Source: Serratia nematodiphila DZ0503SBS1 (GTDB taxonomy: Bacteria > Pseudomonadota > Gammaproteobacteria > Enterobacterales > Enterobacteriaceae). From it: a stretch of 64,000 bases of DNA. Positions 7,756 to 17,297 of this stretch are shown in pieces. Numbering within the stretch: the stretch's first letter is position 1; each line of letters starts with the position of its first letter. The position numbers and the translations under genes were made by a program. The notes beneath the pieces are model-generated. The model saw only the letters and a program-made list of their open reading frames with translations. It was not told the DNA's origin and did no database searches. The stretch spans positions 3,348,001-3,412,000 of the forward strand of contig NZ_JPUX01000001.1 in NCBI RefSeq assembly GCF_000738675.1. Direction: 5' to 3'.

Positions 7756-8655
7756 TTATCCTCGCAAAATGGCGGTCAGGCCTTTGGCGCCGGCATAGTC
7801 TTCGGCGAAGGCCAGCAGAGCGGGCGCGTCCAGCGGCGTGCGGGCGGCACGGTAGGGCTCGCCGAGCAGGTGGTACTTGTTGATGCCCAGCGTGTGGTAC
7901 GGCAGAAAGTGGATCTCCGACACGCCGATCTCGTCGGCGGTGAAGTCGACGATCGCGCGGACAGAGCGGCGATCGGCGTTGAAATCGGGGATCAGCGGCA
8001 CGCGCACGGTCATTGGCACGCCGTGCGCCGCCAGCCGGCGGAAATTGTTCATCACCCGGCGGGCGGAGCCGCCGGTCCAGGCTCTGAAGCGCGCTTCGTC
8101 GGTGTGTTTGAGATCGGCCAGCAGCAGATCCAGCCACGGCAATGAAGGCGCGATGTAACGCCACGGCACGTGCAGACAGGACTCGACGGCGGTGTGGATG
8201 CCGGCCTCGCGGCCGCGCCGCAGCAGTTCCGCCGCGATCTCCGGCTGCATAAAGGGCTCGCCGCCGGACAGCGTTAAACCGCCGCCGCTGCGCAGGTAGA
8301 AAGGCTTATCCCGCATCACCTCGGCCATGATATCGTCGGGGTTGACCGGGCTGCCGCACAGGCTGAGCGCGCCGGTCGGGCAGGTGGCGGCCAGGGCGGC
8401 ATAATCGTCTGCGCTAATCAGCTCGCGTTGCAGCGTCAGCGGCCCGTCGGTGCGCTGCAGCCCTTGCGGACAGCGCGCGGCGCACAGCGTGCAGCCGCTC
8501 AGGCACAGACGCTCGTCAAACAGCAGGTCTGCGTGGCGCGAACGGCTTTCCGGGTTCTGACACCAGCGGCAGCTCAGCGGGCAGCCTTTTAAAAAGACCA
8601 CGCTGCGGATGCCGGGGCCGTCATGGGTCGAGTAGCGCTGCAGATTGAAGAACAT
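7756..8655 (-). CDS. ybiY: YbiY/PflE glycyl-radical enzyme activase (radical SAM)
   Basis: 299 aa, same length as E. coli YbiY. The radical-SAM cluster motif C25-x3-C29-x2-C32 (GCPLSCRWC) binds the 4Fe-4S that cleaves S-adenosylmethionine. A ferredoxin-like insert follows with C51, C55, C58, C62 and a later TCPTGAL segment, typical of activases of the glycerol-dehydratase and choline-lyase type. [11 protein letters not shown] is the SAM-binding segment. It installs the glycyl radical on G786 of PflF, whose gene starts 4 bp downstream, so the two are translationally linked. Expression should be anaerobic, given the FNR box upstream. Confidence 0.94.
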   Translation of the reverse strand: MFFNLQRYSTHDGPGIRSVVFLKGCPLSCRWCQNPESRSRHADLLFDERLCLSGCTLCAARCPQGLQRTDGPLTLQRELISADDYAALAATCPTGALSLCGSPVNPDDIMAEVMRDKPFYLRSGGGLTLSGGEPFMQPEIAAELLRRGREAGIHTAVESCLHVPWRYIAPSLPWLDLLLADLKHTDEARFRAWTGGSARRVMNNFRRLAAHGVPMTVRVPLIPDFNADRRSVRAIVDFTADEIGVSEIHFLPYHTLGINKYHLLGEPYRAARTPLDAPALLAFAEDYAGAKGLTAILRG

Positions 8656-8689
8656 GAGTCACCCGTTTGGCATTGCTGAATCTTTCGCC

Positions 8690-8695
8690 ATTAAA
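8690..8695 (-). promoter_or_regulatory. ybiY promoter -10
   Basis: TTTAAT on the minus strand, placed so that a start near 8683 lies about 41.5 bp from the centre of the FNR box at 8718-8731, the usual class II spacing. Confidence 0.6.
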
Positions 8696-8717
8696 GGTGT
8701 TTCGAATGAAAGTTGAA

Positions 8718-8731
8718 TTGATTTTGATCAA
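8718..8731. promoter_or_regulatory. Perfect FNR box shared by ybiY-pflF and fsa
   Basis: TTGATTTTGATCAA matches the consensus TTGAT-N4-ATCAA at every fixed position. It lies centrally between the divergent genes, about 41.5 bp from inferred starts on both sides, so one dimer could activate both promoters when oxygen is absent. An overlapping Crp role is possible but the motif favours FNR. Confidence 0.8.
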
Positions 8732-8752
8732 AGGTTGGCGGTTTTTTTGCCC

Positions 8753-8758
8753 TATGAT
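8753..8758 (+). promoter_or_regulatory. fsa promoter -10
   Basis: TATGAT, giving a predicted start near 8765-8766, about 41.5 bp from the FNR box centre (8724.5). The fsa coding start follows 40 nt later. Confidence 0.6.
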
Positions 8759-8804
8759 GATCAGAGTTTGAATCCGCCCAGAGAACATGACACAGGAGTC
8801 CGTG

Positions 8805-9470
8805 ATGGAGCTTTATCTCGATACCGCCGATGTGACCGCGGTAAAACGCCTGGCGCGCATTCTGCCGCTGCACGGCGTCACCACCAACCCGAGCATCGTG
8901 GCGAAGGAAGGCAAGCCGATCTGGGAAGTGCTGCCCGCGCTGCGCGACGCCCTCGGCGGCACCGGCAAGCTGTTTGCGCAGGTGATGGCGGCCGATGCGG
9001 AACGTATGGTGGCGGAGGCGGCGCTGCTCAGCCAGCGGGTACCGGGGTTGGTGGTCAAGATCCCGGCAACCGCCGAAGGGTTGGCGGCGATCAAGAAACT
9101 CAAAACGATGTCCATCCCGACGCTGGGCACGGCGGTATACGGCGCCGGGCAAGGGCTGTTGGCGGCATTGGCCGGTGCGGAATATGTGGCGCCTTACGTC
9201 AACCGCGTGGACGCGCAGGGCGGCGACGGCATCGAAATGGTGCACGAGCTGCAGCAGCTGTTGAGCCTGCATGCGCCGTCGGCGCAGGTGCTGGCCGCCA
9301 GCTTCAAAACGCCGCGCCAGGCGCTGGAGTGCCTGCTCGCGGGCTGTCAGGCCATCACCCTGCCGGTGGACGTCGCGGAGCAGTTCCTGAACGCGCCGGC
9401 TGTGCAGGCCGCGGTCGAGAAATTCGAACAGGATTGGCAGGGTGCGTTCGGCTCGACGCTGTTAGGCTAA
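8805..9470 (+). CDS. fsaA: Fructose-6-phosphate aldolase (FsaA/FsaB type)
   Basis: 221 aa (E. coli FsaA 220), transaldolase-like class I aldolase forming a Schiff base through K85 (LVVKIP); [17 protein letters not shown] and ASFKTPRQ are family segments. Fsa cleaves fructose-6-phosphate poorly and is proposed to act on 1-deoxyfructose-6-phosphate made by YbiW, releasing hydroxyacetone and glyceraldehyde-3-phosphate. The ATG at 8805 follows CAGGAG by 7 nt; an upstream in-frame ATG (8787) would add six residues. Its divergent position beside ybiY matches E. coli fsaA rather than fsaB, which sits with gldA. Confidence 0.93.
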   Translation: MELYLDTADVTAVKRLARILPLHGVTTNPSIVAKEGKPIWEVLPALRDALGGTGKLFAQVMAADAERMVAEAALLSQRVPGLVVKIPATAEGLAAIKKLKTMSIPTLGTAVYGAGQGLLAALAGAEYVAPYVNRVDAQGGDGIEMVHELQQLLSLHAPSAQVLAASFKTPRQALECLLAGCQAITLPVDVAEQFLNAPAVQAAVEKFEQDWQGAFGSTLLG

Positions 9471-9476
9471 AGCCAG

Positions 9477-9500
9477 TAAAAAGGGCGCCGCGGCGCCCTT
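9477..9500. terminator. Bidirectional terminator between fsa and cstA
   Basis: 9-bp perfect stem AAGGGCGCC / GGCGCCCTT (9481-9500) with an A-run on the left, giving a U-run for the minus-strand cstA transcript. It also lies 10 nt after the fsa stop. Confidence 0.8.
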
Positions 9501-9518
9501 GCTTGATGCTCGGTTCGT

Positions 9519-11585
9519 TTAGCTGCGGCCGGCCTCTTCCCTAAGCGCGGCGCTGACCTCGTGCGCCGTCGGTTGTTCGGAACGCAGCGCCCTGCGGATC
9601 GCGAAGAAGGCGGCGATCAGCATGGTCACCGCCACCAGCATAAAGAATCCGCACAGCGCGGCGTTGATCTGGTTGCTGAACACGATGGTCTCCATGTCCT
9701 TCAGCGACTTGGCCGGCGCAATGATCGTGCCTTGCTCGATGCCGGTAGAGAATTTCTTCGCCTGCGCCAGGAAACCGATGCTCGGTTTCTCATGGAAGAT
9801 CTTCTGCCAGCCGGCGGTCATGGAGGTCACGAACAGCCAGGCGGTCGGCAGAATGGTGACCCAGGCGTAGCGCTGCTTTTTCATCTTGAACAGCACCACG
9901 GTGCCGAGGATCAGCGCCATCGACGCCAGCATCTGGTTGCCGATGCCGAACAGCGGCCACAGGGTATTGATGCCGCCGAGCGGATCGACCACCCCCTGAT
10001 ACACGAAGAAGCCCCAGCCGGCCACCGCCACCGTGGTGCCCGCCAGGTTGCCGAACCAGGAGCGGTTGTTGGCCAGCTGCGGCACCGCCACGCCCACCAG
10101 ATCCTGCACCATAAAGCGGCAGGCGCGGGTACCGGCGTCGACGGCGGTCAGGATGAACAGCGCTTCGAACAGAATGGCGAAGTGGTACCAGAACGCCATC
10201 ATCGCCCGGCTGTTGAACACCTCACTGATGATGTGCGCCATGCCCACGGCGAAGGTCGGGGCGCCGCCGGCGCGCGACAGTATCGAATTCTCACCCACCT
10301 CTTTGGCGATCAGCGCCAGCGTTTCCGGTGTGACGATAAAGCCCCAGCTGTTAATCACCTGCGAAGCATTTTCCACCGTGGTGCCGATTAGCGCCGCCGG
10401 CGAGTTCATGGCGAAGTAAACGCCCGGATCCAGCACCGAGGCGCAGATCAGCGCCATGATGGCGACGAAAGACTCCATCAGCATGGCGCCGTAACCGATA
10501 AAGCGAATGTGGCTTTCGCGCTCCACCAGTTTGGGCGTGGTGCCGCTGGAAACCAGCGCGTGGAAGCCGGAAATGGCGCCGCAGGCGATGGTGATGAACA
10601 GGAATGGGAACAGGGCGCCGGCGAACACCGGGCCGCTGCCGTCGATAAAGCGCGAAACCGCCGGCATTTTCATCTCCGGCATGGCGAAGACGATGCCGAT
10701 GGCCAGACCGATGATGACGCCGATCTTCATAAAGGTCGAAAGGTAGTCGCGCGGCGCCAGCAGTAGCCACACCGGCAGCACCGAGGCGACGAAGCCGTAG
10801 ATCACCAGCACCCAGGTCAGGGTGGTGCCGTGCAGCGTGAAGAACGGCCCCCAGTAGGGATCTTGCGCCACGTTGCCGCCGTAAATGATCGCCAGCAGCA
10901 TCAGCACGAAGCCGATTACCGAGATTTCAGCGATCTTACCTGGACGAATAAAACGCATGTAGACGCCCATGAACAGCGCGATCGGGATGGTGGCGGCGAT
11001 GGTGAACAGCCCCCACGGGCTGTCGGCCAGCGCCTTCACCACCACCAGCGCCAGCGCCGACAGGATGATGATCATCACCCCCAGCGCGCCGAGCATGGTA
11101 ATCACCCCGGCGAACGCCCCCAGTTCCTGTTTAGCCATTTCCCCCAGTGAACGCCCGTCGCGGCGGGTGGAGATGAACAACACCAGGAAGTCCTGCACCG
11201 CGCCGGCCAGCATGACGCCGACCAGGATCCAGATGGTCCCCGGCAGGAATCCCATTTGTGCGGCCAGGATCGGCCCCACCAGCGGCCCGGCGCCGGCGAT
11301 GGCGGCGAAGTGGTGGCCGAACAGCACCCATTTGTTGGTGGGCACGTAGTCCAGGCCGTCATTATGGCGTTCGGCCGGGGTTAGACGGCGGTCATCCAGT
11401 TCAAAGACCTTGTCGGCGATGAACCGGCTGTAGAAGCGGTAGGCGATGCTGTAGCAGGCGACGGCGGCGACCACCAGCCAGACGGCGTTGACGTGTTCGC
11501 CGCGGCTGAGCGCCAGCATGGCGAAGGCGAAAGCGCCGACCAACGCCACCAGCAGCCAGATAAGTCCGGACCTGATGTTTTTCAT
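9519..11585 (-). CDS. cstA: CstA-family carbon-starvation transporter
   Basis: 688-aa polytopic inner-membrane protein of the CstA family (E. coli CstA 701, BtsT/YjiY 716), whose members import pyruvate and possibly peptides. Hallmarks are FGHHFAAIAGAGPLVGP near residue 90-106, STRRDGRSLGEM, LLAPRDYLSTFMKIG, FPFLFITIACGAISGFHALVSSGTTPK and WYHFAILFEALFILTAVDAGTR. About 16-18 hydrophobic segments are evident. The long periplasmic insertion seen in BtsT is absent, so CstA is the better name, but paralogues exist in Serratia. AAGGAG precedes the ATG by 7 nt. It is monocistronic between terminators; starvation or pyruvate-sensing control is known for the family but not visible here. Confidence 0.85.
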   Translation of the reverse strand: MKNIRSGLIWLLVALVGAFAFAMLALSRGEHVNAVWLVVAAVACYSIAYRFYSRFIADKVFELDDRRLTPAERHNDGLDYVPTNKWVLFGHHFAAIAGAGPLVGPILAAQMGFLPGTIWILVGVMLAGAVQDFLVLFISTRRDGRSLGEMAKQELGAFAGVITMLGALGVMIIILSALALVVVKALADSPWGLFTIAATIPIALFMGVYMRFIRPGKIAEISVIGFVLMLLAIIYGGNVAQDPYWGPFFTLHGTTLTWVLVIYGFVASVLPVWLLLAPRDYLSTFMKIGVIIGLAIGIVFAMPEMKMPAVSRFIDGSGPVFAGALFPFLFITIACGAISGFHALVSSGTTPKLVERESHIRFIGYGAMLMESFVAIMALICASVLDPGVYFAMNSPAALIGTTVENASQVINSWGFIVTPETLALIAKEVGENSILSRAGGAPTFAVGMAHIISEVFNSRAMMAFWYHFAILFEALFILTAVDAGTRACRFMVQDLVGVAVPQLANNRSWFGNLAGTTVAVAGWGFFVYQGVVDPLGGINTLWPLFGIGNQMLASMALILGTVVLFKMKKQRYAWVTILPTAWLFVTSMTAGWQKIFHEKPSIGFLAQAKKFSTGIEQGTIIAPAKSLKDMETIVFSNQINAALCGFFMLVAVTMLIAAFFAIRRALRSEQPTAHEVSAALREEAGRS

Positions 11586-11970
11586 GAAACAACTCCTTGG
11601 CGTACAGAGGTAGAAATTGACGTTGTTATTAGGGATGACGTTTTAACAGTAGAAGTTTTGCCGCTGAACCGCGGCAGGTCGGATGAGAAATGTGAAGCAG
11701 GTGGGGTTTTGGTGTAAAAACAAGGCGATGAAACGCCGTTGGCGCAGGCTGCCGCCCACGCATTTCCGAACAGATTTTCATTCTGCACTTTTACTGCGCA
11801 TGCAGCGAATCATCGCCGTTTTTTATCTGGGTGCGGCGTTTGTCGGCTTATTATTTCATCTGTAGAGGTGTGCCGAAATAAAATGGCGCGCATCGTGTTA
11901 TACCTTTATTTTCATCCGCATGTTTATTCATTCATTAAATAAATAATAGGGAAAGAAAAGGGATTTAATT
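11586..11970. other. Intergenic region between cstA and the M20 gene
   Basis: 385 bp holding divergent promoters. The right part (11860-11950) is AT-rich, as expected for the promoter of the amidohydrolase operon. I saw no clear Crp, FNR or other operator and no RNA gene. Confidence 0.4.
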
Positions 11971-13134
11971 ATGATAAATAAAGTTATTGAAGGGTATTTA
12001 CCGCAGCTCACGGCGATTCGTCATGATATTCACCAGCACCCGGAGCTTGGCTTCGAGGAGTTTCGTACCAGCGATTTGGTGGCGGACTATTTGAGTTCGT
12101 GGGGCTATGAGGTGCACCGCGGATTGGCGGGCACTGGTGTGGTGGGGACGCTGCGGGTGGGTGACGGCGTGAAAAGCCTCGGGCTGCGCGCCGATATGGA
12201 CGCCTTGCCGCTAGAGGAAAACAACGGCAAACCCTGGAGCAGCAGCGTAGCCAACCGCATGCATGGCTGCGGCCACGACGGGCATACCACCATGTTGCTT
12301 GGCGCTGCGCGTTACCTGGCGCAAACGCGCAATTTCAACGGCACATTGCATGTGATTTTCCAGCCGGCGGAAGAGACGCTGGATGGCGGTGCGCGCATGG
12401 TGGAACAGGGGCTGTTCGAACGCTTCCCCTGCGACGCCATTTTCGCCATGCACAATATGCCTGGGTTACCCGCCGGCGAGTTCTTTTTCCAGCACGGTCC
12501 CTTTATGGCTTCTTCGGATCAGATTGTGGTCACGATACAGGGGCGTGGCGGCCACGGCGCCATGCCGCATTTGACCGTCGATCCGGTGCTGGTGGCGTCG
12601 CACATTGTCATTGCGCTGCAGAGCATCGTATCGCGCAATACCAATCCGCTTGAAGCGGCGGTGATCACCGTCGGCAGCATTAAAGTCGGTGAGGCGGCTA
12701 ATGTGATCCCTGATAGTGCGGAAATGAAGCTCAGCGTGCGATCGCTGGGGCGCGAATGGCGAACAACGCTGTTAACGCGCATTCCTGCGCTGATTCAGGC
12801 GCAGGCGCAAAGCTTCGGCGCCACGGCAATCGTGAACCACATCAACGGCGCTCCGGTATTGGTTAACGATGAGGCTATGACGCGCTTCGCGCATCAGGTG
12901 GCGCAGCAGCAGTTTGGCGCCGCGCGCGCGCACTACGGCGCTAAGCCGCTGATGGGCAGCGAAGATTTCACCTTCATGCTTGAGGCGCAGCCGCGAGGCT
13001 GCTATCTGCTGATCGGCAATGGCGACGGTGAAGGAAGCTGTATGGTGCATAACCCGGGATACGACTTTAACGATGAATGCCTGGCGGCGGGCAGCCATTA
13101 TTGGGGCGCGCTGGCGGAAGCGTATTTAAAATAA
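11971..13134 (+). CDS. M20 family amidohydrolase (N-acyl-amino-acid/hippurate hydrolase type)
   Basis: 387-aa metallo-amidohydrolase of peptidase family M20D, the group with HipO, AbgA/B and IAA-amino-acid hydrolases. Metal-binding segments are present: MHGCGHDGHTT around residues 92-102, the QPAEE acid pair near 131-135, a dimerisation-domain segment GRGGHGAMPH, and MGSED near the end. No signal peptide, so it acts in the cytoplasm. AAAGGG precedes the ATG. An MFS permease gene follows after 30 bp, so the operon probably imports and deacylates an N-acylated amino acid or similar amide. The substrate cannot be told from sequence. Confidence 0.85.
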   Translation: MINKVIEGYLPQLTAIRHDIHQHPELGFEEFRTSDLVADYLSSWGYEVHRGLAGTGVVGTLRVGDGVKSLGLRADMDALPLEENNGKPWSSSVANRMHGCGHDGHTTMLLGAARYLAQTRNFNGTLHVIFQPAEETLDGGARMVEQGLFERFPCDAIFAMHNMPGLPAGEFFFQHGPFMASSDQIVVTIQGRGGHGAMPHLTVDPVLVASHIVIALQSIVSRNTNPLEAAVITVGSIKVGEAANVIPDSAEMKLSVRSLGREWRTTLLTRIPALIQAQAQSFGATAIVNHINGAPVLVNDEAMTRFAHQVAQQQFGAARAHYGAKPLMGSEDFTFMLEAQPRGCYLLIGNGDGEGSCMVHNPGYDFNDECLAAGSHYWGALAEAYLK

Positions 13135-13164
13135 GTCAGAAAAATAATAACAGGGAAGATAATA

Positions 13165-14475
13165 ATGAGTGAAAATACGGCGGTGATGCAATCAGAAATA
13201 AACGCGCCGTCGAAGACGGGCGGCAAGAAAGTGATATTTGCCGCCTCCTTCGGTAATGCGCTGGAATTTTTCGACTTCGGCATTTATAACTTCTTCGTCA
13301 TTTATATCAGTGTGCTGTTCTTTCCGCCGTCGAGCGATCCTAATCTGGCGTTGCTACTGGCGTTCGCCACGTTCGGCGTCAGTTTTATTATGCGGCCTCT
13401 GGGCGGTATTTTGATCGGCGCCTATGCCGATCGCCGCGGCCGCAAACCGGCGATGATCCTGACGATTTCACTGATGAGCCTGGGTACGGCGATGATCGGC
13501 TTTGCGCCGACCTACGCCAGCGCCGGCTATTGGGGAACCATCACGCTGGTGGTGGCGCGCCTTATCCAGGGGGTGGCGGCGGGCGGAGAGGTGGGGGCGT
13601 CGATGTCGTTGCTGGTGGAGTCGGCGCCGCCCAATCGGCGCGGCTTCTATTCCAGCTGGTCACTGGCGACGCAGGGCATCGCCAGCGTGATTGGCGGTGT
13701 GACAGCGCTGGGGTTGAGCGCCGCGCTGCCGCTGCTTTCGGGCGAACCGAACGCGATGGCTGAATGGGGCTGGCGCATTCCTTTCTTTATCGGCGTGGCG
13801 CTTGCTCCGCTCGGTTGCTGGCTGCGCCTCGGGCTGGAAAGCGACCGTCCGCCGATGCCGCGCACTCAGGAGCCGCCTGTGCAGCTGCGCCGGCACTCGC
13901 GTGCGGTGGTGCTCGGCGTGATGTTGACCATCGGCGCCACGGTTGCCACGTACATTTCTATGTATTATCTCGGTACCTTTGCGGTGAAGTATCTGGGCAT
14001 GGCGCAGACTTACGGTTATGCCGCGATGCTGCTGGCCGGGATCATCACTTTCGGCGGCAGTTTGCTGGTAGGGGGCTGGTGCGATCGCTATGGCCGTCTG
14101 CCGCTGATCCGCTGGGCGCGGATCGCCATTTTGCTGCTGGCGTTGCCGGTTTTCTGGCTGCTGACGGTGGCGCCGCATCCGGCGGTGTTGCTGAGCGTGG
14201 TTACGCTGATGGTTGGGCTAACGACGTTGGGGTCTGTTCCCACGCTGTTGGTGATTTCCGAGCTGTTTCCGCAGCGGGTACGCGCGTTGGGGTTTGCGTT
14301 GGTTTATAGCCTTGGCGTCGCAATTTTCGGCGGCTTTGCCCAATACATCGCTTCACAGTCGATCGCGCTCAGCGGTTCGCTGCTGGCGCCCGCCGGCTAT
14401 CTGATGTTGGCAACGCTGATCTCGCTGGCCGCGCTGCCGCTGTTGCGTGAAACCGGCGGCGATCCGCTGCGCTAG
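13165..14475 (+). CDS. MFS transporter, metabolite:H+ symporter type
   Basis: 436 aa with about 12 hydrophobic segments. The N-terminal GNALEFFDFGIYNFF and the loop GAYADRRGRKPAMI after the second segment are typical of the metabolite:H+ symporter branch (ProP, KgtP, ShiA relatives); ARLIQGVAAGGEVGASMSLL and the later GGWCDRYGRLP loop complete the pattern. It is 30 bp downstream of the M20 amidohydrolase with AGGGAAG before the ATG, so it is likely the uptake system for that enzyme's substrate. Solute unknown. The gene ends at a strong hairpin shared with rnb. Confidence 0.85.
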   Translation: MSENTAVMQSEINAPSKTGGKKVIFAASFGNALEFFDFGIYNFFVIYISVLFFPPSSDPNLALLLAFATFGVSFIMRPLGGILIGAYADRRGRKPAMILTISLMSLGTAMIGFAPTYASAGYWGTITLVVARLIQGVAAGGEVGASMSLLVESAPPNRRGFYSSWSLATQGIASVIGGVTALGLSAALPLLSGEPNAMAEWGWRIPFFIGVALAPLGCWLRLGLESDRPPMPRTQEPPVQLRRHSRAVVLGVMLTIGATVATYISMYYLGTFAVKYLGMAQTYGYAAMLLAGIITFGGSLLVGGWCDRYGRLPLIRWARIAILLLALPVFWLLTVAPHPAVLLSVVTLMVGLTTLGSVPTLLVISELFPQRVRALGFALVYSLGVAIFGGFAQYIASQSIALSGSLLAPAGYLMLATLISLAALPLLRETGGDPLR

Positions 14476-14490
14476 CAGACGCGGGGCGAT

Positions 14491-14523
14491 AAAAACGCCG
14501 GCGGTTCTCACCGTCGGCGTTTT
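14491..14523. terminator. Bidirectional terminator between MFS gene and rnb
   Basis: 14-bp stem AAAACGCCGGCGGT / ACCGTCGGCGTTTT with a single G-T pair and a TCTC loop. A/T tails on both sides serve both convergent transcripts. Confidence 0.85.
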
Positions 14524-14549
14524 GCGTTGCGGCCGCTTCAGGTTGGCGT

Positions 14550-16484
14550 TCAGGCCGCAGGGCGGGCGATTACGCTGCGGGTTTCCATGCGCACTTCAGC
14601 GATGGTGACCTGCAAGGTGTCGCTCTGGCGGTAAACCACTTCACCTTTGATCTGCACGGTGCCGGTTTCCTGGCTGCACTGCATCTCGTCACGCACCGCG
14701 TGAATAAACGGCGCCGGGATGAAGGCAACCGCGCCGTTGTTCAGCAGGCGCACACGCAGGCCGCCGCGTGTCACGTCGATAATCTCGGCGTTGAAGCGGG
14801 TATCGGTACCGGCCTTGTCCTGCAGGAAGCGGGCGTACAGCCAGTCGCCGACGTCGCGTTCCGCCATGCGGTTCAGGCGGCGGCGTTCCGCCAGCTGCAC
14901 CGTTACGTCATCCTGCGGTTTTTCGGCCGATTGCTGGTTGATGATTGCCTTCAGCAGGCGATGGTTGACCATGTCGCCGTATTTACGGATCGGCGATGTC
15001 CAGGTGGCGTAAGCCTCCAGCCCCAGACCGAAGTGCGGCCCCGGCGTGGTGCTGATCTCCGCGAAGGTTTGGAAGCGACGGATACGACTGTCAAGGAACT
15101 GAGTCGGCTGCGCATCCAGATGGCGGCGCAGTTCGCAGAAGCCCTCAAGGGTCAGCAGTTTTTCGGCTTCGGCTTCCACGCCGTTAGCCTGCAATACGGT
15201 GACCGCTTGCTCAACCAGCGCAGGATCGAAACCGGTGTGCACGTTGTACACGCCGAAGCCCAGGCGATCGCGCAGCACGATGGCGGCGCAGACGTTGGCG
15301 GCGATCATGCACTCTTCAACGATGCGGTTGGCGCTGCGGCGCTGCTCGGTGACGATCTCCAGCACGTCGCCTTTTTCACCCAGCACGAAGCGGTAGTCCG
15401 GGCGATCTTTGAATACCAGCGCATGCTGGTGACGCCAGGCGTTGCGCGCGTCGCAAACGCGTTTCAGCAGGGTGATCTGTTGTGCGATGGCGTCGCTCGG
15501 CGGCTGCCAGCCGGCAATGCCTTCCAGCCAGTCGGAAACTTCGTCGTACACCAGTTTGGCTTTGGATTCGATCTCGGCGGCGAAGAACTGAATATCGTCG
15601 CCCAGCGCGCCGTCGGCGGCGATGGTTACGCGGCAGGCCAGCACCTGGCGGCGCTCATTAGGGCGCAGCGAGCACAGGTTGTCCGACAGATCGCGCGGCA
15701 GCATCGGGATGTTAAAGCCCGGCAGGTAGTTGGTGAAGGCGCGCACGCGGGCGATATCGTCCAGCTTGCTGCCTTGCTCGACGTAGGCGGTCGGATCGGC
15801 GATGGCGATGGTCAACTGCAGCGAACCGTCAGCGTTGTCGGTCACGTACAGCGCATCGTCCATGTCCTCGGTGCTGGCGCTGTCGATGGTGACGAATTCG
15901 AGCGCGGTCAGATCTTCACGCACCAGCGCCGCGTTCGGCTCGCTGAGGGCCTGCATCTCCGGCGCCTCTTTTTCCAGGTTGTGACGCGCCAGCGTCACCC
16001 ACCACGGGGCGAAATGGTCTTCACCGTTGGTGATAAACTGGGTCAGATCGGCGTTGAAGCCGCGATCGCCTTTCAGCGGATGGCGGCGCATTTCCGCCAC
16101 CGCCCAGTCGCCAGCCTGGAAGTTGTGGGTCAATTCACGCACCGGGCGGCACGGAATCGCCTCTTTCAGCAACGGATGATCGGGCACGATGGACAGACGA
16201 TCGTCGCGCTTTTGCACGCGGCCGACAAAGCGCGACAGGAACGGCTCGACCAGGGTTTCCGGCTCGGCGATTTCGCGCTCTTTCTCGGTGTGCAGGGTGG
16301 CGATAATGCGATCCCCGTGCATGACTTTCTTCATGTACGGCGGTGGAATGAAGTAACTTTTTTGACCGTCTACTTCAAGAAAGCCAAAGCCTTTCTCAGT
16401 CCCTTTCACGACGCCTTCAACGCGCGGGGTCTGAGAGTGAAGTTGCTGTTTAAGCTGCGCCAGCAGCGGGTTATCTTGAAACAT
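14550..16484 (-). CDS. rnb: Ribonuclease II
   Basis: Processive 3'-5' exoribonuclease degrading single-stranded RNA and trimming mRNA tails. 644 aa, the same as E. coli RNase II. The N-terminal cold-shock domains ([17 protein letters not shown]), the RNB catalytic domain with Mg-binding aspartates in [13 protein letters not shown], and the C-terminal S1 domain ([20 protein letters not shown]) are all seen. The ATG at 16484 gives the known N-terminus [11 protein letters not shown]; an upstream TTG would add ten residues. In E. coli rnb sits between pdeR (yciR) and yciW; here glyoxalase, LysR, molybdoenzyme and dacD genes separate it from yciW. Confidence 0.96.
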   Translation of the reverse strand: MFQDNPLLAQLKQQLHSQTPRVEGVVKGTEKGFGFLEVDGQKSYFIPPPYMKKVMHGDRIIATLHTEKEREIAEPETLVEPFLSRFVGRVQKRDDRLSIVPDHPLLKEAIPCRPVRELTHNFQAGDWAVAEMRRHPLKGDRGFNADLTQFITNGEDHFAPWWVTLARHNLEKEAPEMQALSEPNAALVREDLTALEFVTIDSASTEDMDDALYVTDNADGSLQLTIAIADPTAYVEQGSKLDDIARVRAFTNYLPGFNIPMLPRDLSDNLCSLRPNERRQVLACRVTIAADGALGDDIQFFAAEIESKAKLVYDEVSDWLEGIAGWQPPSDAIAQQITLLKRVCDARNAWRHQHALVFKDRPDYRFVLGEKGDVLEIVTEQRRSANRIVEECMIAANVCAAIVLRDRLGFGVYNVHTGFDPALVEQAVTVLQANGVEAEAEKLLTLEGFCELRRHLDAQPTQFLDSRIRRFQTFAEISTTPGPHFGLGLEAYATWTSPIRKYGDMVNHRLLKAIINQQSAEKPQDDVTVQLAERRRLNRMAERDVGDWLYARFLQDKAGTDTRFNAEIIDVTRGGLRVRLLNNGAVAFIPAPFIHAVRDEMQCSQETGTVQIKGEVVYRQSDTLQVTIAEVRMETRSVIARPAA

Positions 16485-16630
16485 ATCGTCCAGTGAATGG
16501 GTTGTGAGTGGCAAGATTTGCGGCTGACAGTTTTACGCGAATCACCCGCTGCGAGCAAGCCTAACGTCACGGAACCCCGCGTTGCCGCGCGATTTTGCGC
16601 AAGAATGGTCAATCGAAGTGCGATAGATGA

Positions 16631-16655
16631 AAAACCCCGGCGCGAGGGCCGGGGT
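16631..16655 (-). terminator. Terminator of the glyoxalase gene
   Basis: 8-bp perfect stem ACCCCGGC / GCCGGGGT followed on the minus strand by TTTTTC, 16 nt past the stop codon. Confidence 0.85.
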
Positions 16656-16670
16656 GAAGGAGGGGGGCAA

Positions 16671-17198
16671 TCAGTCCTGCAGCGGCGTCGGCTGCAGGAT
16701 TTCAATCCAGTAATCGTCCGGATCGCGAATGAACGCCACGTAGTTCATGCGGCCTTCATGCAGGCGTTTCTGGAAGGTGACGCCCAGGCGCTCAAAACGC
16801 TCACAGGCGGCGCGCACGTCCGGCACCGTGACGCACAGGTGGCCAAAGCCGCGCGGCTCGCCGTTGCCGTTGTGGTAGTGGAAATCCGCCTGATTTTCGG
16901 TGCCGTGGTTATGGGTCAGTTCGAGAATGCCCGGTTGGCTCAGCGCCCAGCGTTTGCGTTCGTCGTCATCCTGCGGGATCTGCTCGCGCGGGCTGCGCGT
17001 CAGGTAGCAGATGGTGAAAGCGGCTTCTTCGAACGTTTCCAGATAGACCGGGGTAAAGCCCAGTACGCGGGTATAGAAATCCAGCGCCTTGGTCAGGTCT
17101 TTCACGCGGATCATGGTGTGGTTGAACACGTAACCGTCGGTTACCGCGTCCGGTTGGGCCGCCACGCCGGGCAGCGTCAGTAGGTCATTCAGTGGCAT
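16671..17198 (-). CDS. gloA: Lactoylglutathione lyase (glyoxalase I, long form)
   Basis: 175-aa glyoxalase I, converting the methylglyoxal-glutathione hemithioacetal to S-lactoylglutathione. It is of the longer type (175-185 aa, as in Pseudomonas, yeast and human) rather than the 135-aa E. coli GloA. Metal ligands are recognisable: His in FNHTMIRVKD, Glu in GILELTHNHG, His in GFGHLCVTV and Glu in YWIEILQP. AGGAGG lies 8 nt before the ATG. A LysR gene is divergent 99 bp away and is the natural candidate regulator. A second, short gloA is likely elsewhere in the genome, so this may be a specialised copy. Confidence 0.9.
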   Translation of the reverse strand: MPLNDLLTLPGVAAQPDAVTDGYVFNHTMIRVKDLTKALDFYTRVLGFTPVYLETFEEAAFTICYLTRSPREQIPQDDDERKRWALSQPGILELTHNHGTENQADFHYHNGNGEPRGFGHLCVTVPDVRAACERFERLGVTFQKRLHEGRMNYVAFIRDPDDYWIEILQPTPLQD

Positions 17199-17297
17199 CA
17201 GAGATCCTCCTCAGGGTGTCGGCAGACTGTAGATGAAATCGATGCTAATCTAAAGTGATTGTTTTTAACTAAAACACTAACTAAAAGTGAATGATAA

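Noticed and set aside
14700..16496. 598-codon open frame antisense to rnb
   Set aside because: Covers RNase II almost exactly on the other strand; composition is the Gln/Arg/His-rich shadow typical of GC-rich genes and it has no motif or ribosome-binding site.
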